Origin: Prostheceraeus crozeri | Taxonomy: Eukaryota > Platyhelminthes > Polycladida > Euryleptidae | DNA: 64,000 nucleotides | Assembly (NCBI GenBank): GCA_907163375.1 | Contig: CAJQUW010002215.1 | Span: 930,001-994,000 of the forward strand | Direction: 5' to 3' | Shown: one piece after another, positions 46,201 to 55,200 of the stretch | Numbering within the stretch: position 1 is the first letter of the stretch | Layout of the letters: every line of letters starts with the position of its first letter | Translations under genes and position numbers: made by a program | Notes under the pieces: generated by a model | Told to the model about the DNA's origin: nothing | Database searches by the model: none | The model's input: the letters and a program-made list of their open reading frames with translations, nothing else

Positions 46201-49200
46201 TCATTGACTTACAAGATTTCTTCGAAGTCACATATATCTGGATCCTTGTCCGATCTTCCCTTTTCAAACAGACAGAACTCTTTTTGTCATTATCACGTTC
46301 GATGCGCAGTATGCTTTCCGTTGGAAATCTTTTTCAAATAGAAAGGCATGTTTGGAATAATTCTTTTCTTCTCAAAGTTGCTCGACGAGTATTTCTTCCC
46401 ATGTGTGATATTCAACCCCAAGAAACAGTAGAGTCATATCAATTTGCATTCATTTGTATTTCAATTTCAGACCTGCGATATTTTGACTTTCTGTATTATA
46501 TTTTTGGTGTATTCCGCACCAGCACTGCTGAATCAGAGCGTTTCAGTTGCTGCGAATGTGTTCGCCTTTGGAGCTTAGTGTCTAGATCGCGTAGACATTT
46601 TGCCGTGCTTCCTTGAAGCTATGGGATACATTTTCGGGCTGAAAGAATTTTTTTAATATTTAATGTGTAATGTGGCAAGTGATTGAAATGAAAGATGAGA
46701 CATCAAACCCCAAACGCGCTTTCAAAATTCCGAACAATTTTGTTTCCTCAGCATGTATATTTTTGTGGTGTACCTGTCGAGGTAACCTGTCATTCCGTAA
46801 TTTCATGCTAAAGTATTTCCCAAAAGCTGATGCAATTCGATGCTGTCACGTTTGCGGAATATATCGTCAAATATTTTGCAGTCATTTTTCTGGTTATGCA
46901 GTCCGTGGTACAGCACACGCATGCACAATTTAGATGTACTAATTTCTGTAGTTTTCTTTCCCTCATCTCCTCTATATCCTCCCCATATCTCTATTTTAGG
47001 ACATACCCTTAGACGATCCGACACATGACGACATTCAAGACGATGACAACGACGCGACTTTAGCCAACTTCTTCCGTGATGATGAATCAGTGGTAGTCAA
47101 TGATGATGATTCCAGTAAGTCTGGCATATGTACAGTGCGTACATAAAGTTACTGTGCACCTCTTCTAAACAATGTTTTTCTTTAGAAAAGCATGTTTTTG
47201 ACTTAGAAAACAGTCGATATCCTACAATTGTAGATATCTAGGACATGCACACAGCTACTGGCTTGTTTGAGAAGCGCAATTGAGTGGCTTGTGACATTCA
47301 ACATGATTTAGAAATTGAATTTTACTTCACATCTGTCAGTTACTAACTCGCTAAAGATCAGTACGTTGCATTTCGAAACTAAGCATGATGCTGTCAATGC
47401 GAGAGAGAATCTTCTTGGTCGAATATGTTTTGCGCTAATGGGGAATATACCAATGAAGTGAAGAATGAGTTTTTAGAAAGACTTCCTACAACTGATTTGC
47501 CTCATCGAAATGCTGATTGGAGTCCAATCAGTGAGTTCAGAGAAGCTAGCTCGGTGCACAATCCATCAGGCTCAGATGAACCTTTAATCTTAACTGATCA
47601 AAAAGTCAATGTCATTTCTAAAGCCCAAACAAGTCGATGCGTTGCTTTTCCCAAGAAGTGGGTCTATCTCTCGGTGCCGCTCATCCTGTTGCAAGAAGGA
47701 ACACAGGCCTATATCTGTACCGCATCTCTTGCCAACATTAATTGAAGGATGCCAAACATGACAAACGTCTTCAGTACTGCTTTTGGTTAAAGGAAAATCT
47801 AAATGAAAATGATGTGCTCAATAAGACTTTCTTTTCTGATGAAGCTTGGTTTCATCTATCATAGTATGCTAGCAGCCAGAATTCTCGGTCTAGTGAAGAC
47901 CAACACGAATTTGTTGAGAAGCCGTTACATTCTCTTATCTCGAGAAGGCGAATGCTTGGGCCGATATTTGCTTATCATTACAAAAACTATTCGACAAATT
48001 TATTGCTTCGCTCGTCGACGAATTAAGTGACAATGAAAATTTGACTGCTTATTTCCAATAAGATGTAGCAACAGCGCATACCGCTAATTCCTTACTTATT
48101 TGAGGGAAATATTCCAAACAAGAGTTGTCTCTAGAGGAATTTGGCATCCGAGACCCCTGGACGTGAGTGTCTTGGACTTTTGCTGGTGGGTAGCGGTGAA
48201 GCAGGGTTGCCGAAACAAGTCACGAAATGTACAGGAGTTTAGAGAAAACAACCGACAGCAAAATGACGCTATCATGGCACGAGGAATTCATCGAGTGTTT
48301 GAGTCGAATTGATCTTTGTATTCGTGAACAAGGTGGACATTTCCAACAGTTTTTGTGAGATATAAATAGATATTTTGTGATCACACAGAAGTCGAAGTTT
48401 TTACAAGAAACTTAACTATTTATAATGCCCTGGCAGTCTATTTCTAAGCGACAAAATACTGCGCATGCATTGAATTATCAGGTGCACCGAGACTTTATGA
48501 ACGCACTGTATAACGCATTTTTATCTCACTATTGATGTCCCTGCATTGTTTCTAATTGAAGTTTCATTTGCCCATGCATCTTATCTTGTTTAAAATTTAG
48601 GTAATAAGCCAAAGGAAGATGAACCTGATGAAAAAGTTTCTGGTAAGCGATGTAGCGCATTAATTAGAGCTCATAAGTTTTTTAATGTTGAAATCGGGAA
48701 AACAATTCCACAGGAATGCATCTCGATTTCTTTCTCGTTCAATTCTGCATGTTTTCTCATGAGGAAAGGAAGTGATCAAGTTGGTAAATTCATAAATTTG
48801 AGCTGATGAATGATGATCTGAAATATTACTTGAATATGTAATCTACAATATCATGCATAATTATATGCTTAAGTTGTAGATATCATACGAGGTCTGTTTT
48901 TTTAGATCCATGAAAATCCTACGCTTCAGCAATCTGACCGTTATTTGCAGTCATGTGAATGGACCACTTAGAAAGATTTCATTGTTATTTTAACGAGTTA
49001 TATGCACTCAGAGACGTCATTGCTCTTCCAAATCAGAGCCAATGTTTTTTTGAGATACATGCCACTAAATTTCCTCACGGATCATTTTATTCTTGTTGTG
49101 CGCATTATTCGGAGTATACATTGAATCAAGATAAGGTAGATGCATTCGGTGTTGTAATATGTGTTGTGTTATGATTACGTAAAGCCATCTTTGAACTTAC

Positions 49201-52200
49201 TTGTAAACTCATCATCCTGTACATGCGAATTACACGCCATTTATACGTCCATAGCTGTCATGGCAAAAATATGCCTAATTTCGATATAGTTTAAGTTTAT
49301 TTTATAGCATAACATGATGGAATATACCGATAGATTCACAAATGATCATGCTACTGTCTAAAACATGGAACAGGACACAAGGAAATGTTTCCTGTGCACG
49401 AATCACACTTCAAGAACGTGTCTTTTCTTACATCACACCTTTCAGACATTGTCGACATTTTTGTCGTAGTCTGCTACGTTCTTCTACTTCTGCTACATCA
49501 AGGTAAGAAGGACAGTGATTCCTCGATTAAGCAATCTATAAGGTCACTAAGTATGTGTTGCTTACCTCGAATCGGATATAATTCCGATTTAAAATATCGG
49601 ATATGATATCCTGTTAAAAAGGTCGCTAATGACAATTCTACGGAAAAGCGGACATTGCCGTCAGAAATTATTTTTAGTCTCAGATGTCGTACTGGGAAGA
49701 GGTGAACGCGGTTAAGAAAAAATTAACCGGTTGACCGCCAAATTGACCGCGGTTAATTGTAGGTTTCAAAATTTCAGTCTCAAAATACATAACTAAAACC
49801 AATCATCTTCATCTACGTGTATGTAGGCCTACCAATATGTGAGCATAGATAGGCCGAGATTGAGGAATTTTGATAATAGGCAATAGACCTTATTTGTTAT
49901 AGGCTAATGAAAGTCGAGTTAAATCACAGAAGAAACAGCGAACGATTAGGACTGCTATAGCGTGAATTATAGGCCTACTAACTGCCTAGTCGTGAACGGA
50001 ATAAATGATGATGTTGCTAATCTTGCTATGATGACAAAATTCATTTTTCTTATGTGAATTATAAATAGTGAATGCGCATCAGTCGTGCAAATTAAAAATT
50101 ATAGTATGTAGGCGCATGAATGGTAGGATAGGATAAAAAATTAGGTGATTTACATGTATGTGGACGCGCATAATAAGTACGGTACGGACCTTTTTTGGCA
50201 GAAAAAAGAATGATATTTTTAATTTGAAAATATGTATTCGTTCAACTCAGGAAGACTTCTTGGAGTTCAGATTCAAAAACAACATCTGCTGTGCATGTTC
50301 AGCCGTGAGTCCCATTCGCCTTTTATGGTAAATGTTGCCGAAGACAGAGAAGACTCGTGCGGAGGCAGCACTCGTGGCCTGAATAGCCAGATACTTTCTC
50401 GCAAGCAACGAAAGCTTTCTGAACTTCGCTTGATTGATTCTCCACCATGAAAGTGGATCCTTTGACTGTGAAGGTAATCCCTGTGCCTGAAAAGAGAAAA
50501 GATGAAAGAGTATTAATCAAAGCCTGCAAGGATTGAATTTTAGGGTGATGAACAAGTGTCACAACATGCATACTAAGAATCATATATACGGGTATAACAT
50601 AGGCTTATAACTGTCATGCTATCATGTCTAGCCTATATGATGTAATGTTTGAATGGATGAAAACTCCAAACCCTGTGATTCACGTCATAAAGATTGTGCA
50701 CATTATAGACATCGTCGATATACCACAATATCCAATATATAGTAGGTCTGTAACATTGTATCGAACAACAAACAATGCTATCAAAATGCAACTTCATGTG
50801 GGCAATTAACATTATCATGAACAATATCAGTTATGCATAATGTTACAACAGAGTATAATGTTGACAAAAAAATGACAAAATATTATAATTAAAAGTAAAA
50901 CAACATGTATTTTCACTGAGATAGTAAAATACAATTTTTTAACATCGTAGACGTCTTGATATTATTTTTGCAACTTCAGTCAAACAGCCTATTGCAGAGT
51001 TCATATTCCCCTACATAGATTTATGAAATTCATGTCAACAAATTTCCAATGCATTCCTGTTGCAAATCATGCATTTTTTGAACTTACTTGTAAATAGCTA
51101 TCCAGCTCATCCTCTTCTTTTGATACTTTCTCTTCAATCACATCGTCATCAAGCAGCGTAAGTAACTTGCATCGTTTTGAACTTGGTGCTCAGGACGTGT
51201 CGTCGCGTTCGACTTCTGTTACTTCTTCATCCACATTTACTGATATCTTTTTCATTTCGTCCAATATTGTCGCGTGAACATTCAATCTTGCTTCGCGAGA
51301 CAAGAATGTCAGCTTCTTGAACCTGGGATCCGAGAAAGATCCCATGACATGAACATTCATGGAACCAAGGAACTCTTGGTCCTCCACGGAAAATCGTTCC
51401 GCAAGATTAATCAGCAGACGTGATTGAAACTCCTTGGCCATAGCAGTTTCGCAAGGTTTCAGCTGCAGTCGTTTCAGGAGACAAAACATGATCGGATAAA
51501 CTTCTGAGACACTAACAGATGTTTCTGTTTGCCATTCATCTGTTGTCATCTTCAGGTCTTCAAGCAGAACAATCATCTCCTTGATTGCGATGATTTCATG
51601 CGAACCAAATGACAGCGAACATTTTTCCACATTGTTGAGTACATGTGTTGATTTTACAAGGAAGTCAAATGCATCAAAGAGCTTTGAAAAACTTTGAAGC
51701 ATGACAACAGTGCTGTTCCACCTCGTTTTATTGTGCTTTTGAAGCTCGCACTTATCGTGATCCCTGCATAACGGTGCCCTGTAGGTCCGAAATTCCGAAG
51801 TCAGCGTTATGGATCTGTGGACTGTCGAAATTGTAGTATGGACTTTGTTGATCAATTTCTTTACTTCGTCTACCTCTTCAAAAGAATCGTTGATGGAGAG
51901 CTGAAGAAGGTGAGCGAGGCATCCGATATGGTATTTTGTTGATGAGGACAAATCCAACGCTTTCTTCATATTGCTCGTATTGTCATCGGTCGTACAGAAG
52001 GCGTTTACTTTGAAAGGACTCAAAGTTTCGTCTATGGTTTCAGCTAAATTGTCACCGGTGTGTTGCTGCGTTAACAAAGGACTACCAAAATTAGCATTTC
52101 GAAGCTGCCAAGATCGATTGATCCAATGAGCTGTGATGGTCATGAATGCTGACATTTGTCTGTTAGTCCAGCAATCTGTGGTGATGCTCACTAAAGTGGA

Positions 52201-55200
52201 AGAAGTCAATCGATCCGTTTCTACCTTCTGTGTGAGTTGAGAAAGATCTTCATCGTACGTTGTGTTAATATGTCTCATCAGAGTTGTATGCGAGGGAGGT
52301 TGGTAGTTCGGCTCGAGATAGAGAAGCAGTTCCTTCATTGAGGTATCCTCACAGAATGTCAACGGTTGCAGATCAGCAGTTACACACCTGAAATAGGATA
52401 GAAATTTCACTATACAAAATGTTTACTCTCATCTTCATTTTGAAAATGTATCTTAATTCTTGATGAATCCATATTTTGTCTACCAGTAAGAAAATTATTC
52501 GTGCTTGACATGCTACGTATTTACATGTACGTGTATGTACCGACTAAGTAAGAGATTATGTACCGATGCATTGTACTACGGCCTCGTCGTACTTCTAACT
52601 TCTTCACAATTTATCAATCAAGTAGGCTAAACAAGCAGTATTGTAACACAAGATTTCAGAAATTTGAGCATAGGTTCCCCGACCTATCAGGGCGACCACG
52701 TCCCTAGCGTTCATCTCAATATGATTGAGAAAGGTCAGTCATAGTTGCTAAAATAAAATAGTCATTGTGTAGGGGAATTCAAACAGATTTCACCGCTAAA
52801 TAACGTCATCATCTATTTCATAAGATAGGAGGGCTAACTAATCATTACTTGCTGTTCCTCTTTTGGTATTTTGTAGGCCTATGGGCTGCGTAATACCTGT
52901 CCATGCCCTCCACCATATTTGCAAAAAACAAGTCTTGTTGATTTACTGAAATTTAGTGCATAACAGGCCTATATGCATGGTTTATGCTTAAATATTAAGG
53001 AACACGTTGAAAAACAAGCCTACAGAGTTACTAAATATGAGGTGGCTCCAAGATATTAGATATTGTCATTTAAAAAACATACACTTTGTCACATTTATCC
53101 ATATTTAAAACATAGACTATTTAAAATATTACACTGAAAATATCGCAACCTTTCTACGAAAAGAAGTAGGCTCATGTTGAAAATGAAGCTCTAACATGCA
53201 TGTAGGCCTACATGTAGTCACAGAGTTAACTCACCGGACAATGAGCTTGGTGATGTCGATGGCTCGTTCTTTTGAGCATGTTCTGGACTTGGATGTCTTT
53301 AACCATTCGTCCATATTTACTTGTGTCGATTCCCTCATTTCCTCGACTGCTGCTCGGACGTTCCTTCTTCTTCCGGATGCATCACGAACAGTCGTTGATA
53401 CGGATGATCCAGGATTGTCGTTCAAGTTGAAAAGAGGATGTTGATTCTTCATATGATATAAGAGGGTTCCAGTCCCAGATGAAAATACGTACTTCTTTTC
53501 ACACAAATTACATTTTGCGTACTTTTTGTTGTCAATAGTGACAAGCTTGAAGTTGTCCCAAACGCGAGACATTCTATGACTGTTCACGAAGGAATGACGA
53601 CCGAGGTTTAACGACGAAATTACAATGATTGAAATGAGTCATGACCTCGCTAGTCGCTACATTATTCGAGATCCCATCCCACCTCAAGATCAGCGTCTCA
53701 TCACCTCGCTCAACGCCTGGTGACTCATCTGGTGCAGGTGTTAAGCGACTTCGATTCCTACGTTCATTTTTCTGTGAGATATCTATTGACTGACGTAAAT
53801 TTTGACGCTCGTCTGCAGTCAAGTCTCAACTGCTGCTTCTATTAAGACTTTGGTTCAGAGACCAATCTTGACAAAATACTACTATTCAGGCCGATGGCAG
53901 CAGGTTAATCTCACTAGAAAAGTATAGAAAGTCTGAAAAGACTCTTTAGAGTAAAAAATGTAGCGGTTAGCCGACCCAAAAAGTTAACCGGGTCATGAAA
54001 AATTAACCGCGGTTAACCGGTGTCAAAAATTAACCGGGTTAGGAAAAATTAACCGCGGTTAACCGGTTAACCGCGTTCACCTCTGGTACTGGGTTTTTCT
54101 ACTTCAGAATACACATCGAACATCTACTAGTGATTCCTGTCTTATACATTTGTTTTCATGATTTCTCGCAGTATTTGTCCAAAAGACCATTTTGTTCAGA
54201 AAATACCGAATATAATGGCCACCGAATATTAGTACATGTTCCTACCTATTGCATAGCTTCAACAAAATTTCATTTGGACGGTTGTAGTTCTGTTAATTGA
54301 GGATTCAGCGGGAATATGCAGCAAATGAAGTATTTCAGAGGGTGGACAAATCTGTCCCGTAAGACATGGTGAACTTTGACCTATAGAAACAACACAAAAG
54401 GAAATATGAAAATTCCTGTTATGGTTCTATATTGTCATTCATATGAGAAATATCTATCCGTTATATAGTTCTGATAGCTTTAATCAAATCACAGAATTTT
54501 GATGAAAATAATACTGTTTCCACTTTTTTCCCGTGCGACATGCAACAAATGGCCAAAATTCTCTGATAATGAAAACATCAGCCAACGGCTGTTGCATGTA
54601 ATTAGGCCATGCACTCAACTATAATAGGCATAAGATAAAATTAGTTTTCTAGGAATGACCTACTCGCCAATTATAAAAAAGTCGTATGAATTTCCCGTAC
54701 GACACGGCATGGAATTGTCCTTAAACACCATGGTGGGGTTTTCGAAAAATGAAGAAATGTGCAAACGCTGTCATGATCTGCTTTGCATTGCAAGAATTCG
54801 TTCAATAGATTAGTGATTAAATCCATTTCTCCATATCTACATTGTAATTGAGAGAGTCAATCCTTTGTTGCCTGGAAGAGTTTTCGGAAAAGAAGGACAT
54901 CTTTTCTGCTCGTGCAGGACGCGAAAAGTCCATCCTAGAACGCAACGCACCGGTGCGGCGTAGTGAGTGACTACGGGAGGCACCGAAATGTGGAAGTATG
55001 AAAGTCGTCAAGACACCTACCGGTATATTCAAACTGAGGGACAATGAAAAACGGTATTACATAAAACGATCCATTCTTTTATACAATCAAAAACCGGCAG
55101 TACTCGTAATCATTATAAGTGCTGTTATAAGCAGATGCCGGGGAGATCTTGATTACCAACAGAGGCTATGGTTTCAGCTTAAGCATCAATTTAGTAACAA

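Larger units (their letters stand above)
49697..54085 (-). mobile_element. hAT transposon (4.4 kb) with intron-containing transposase gene
   Basis: The ends AAGAGGTGAACGCGGTTAA (left) and CAGAGGTGAACGCGGTTAA (right, inverted) differ only at the first base. The perfect 8-bp duplication GTACTGGG lies at 49689-49696 and 54086-54093. Subterminal zones contain many AACCGCGGTTAA/AACCGGTTAA palindromes. The transposase is on the minus strand in three exons. Ends and duplication are fresh, but the coding region has at least two damaging changes, so this copy was probably mobilised by another copy or decayed after insertion. It lies in NCAPG intron 10. Confidence 0.95.

Noticed and set aside
46500-46616. 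TSTAESERFS-like motif suggesting a hAT dimerisation domain
   Set aside because: Only a few residues fit, and the surrounding frame has no other hAT motif.
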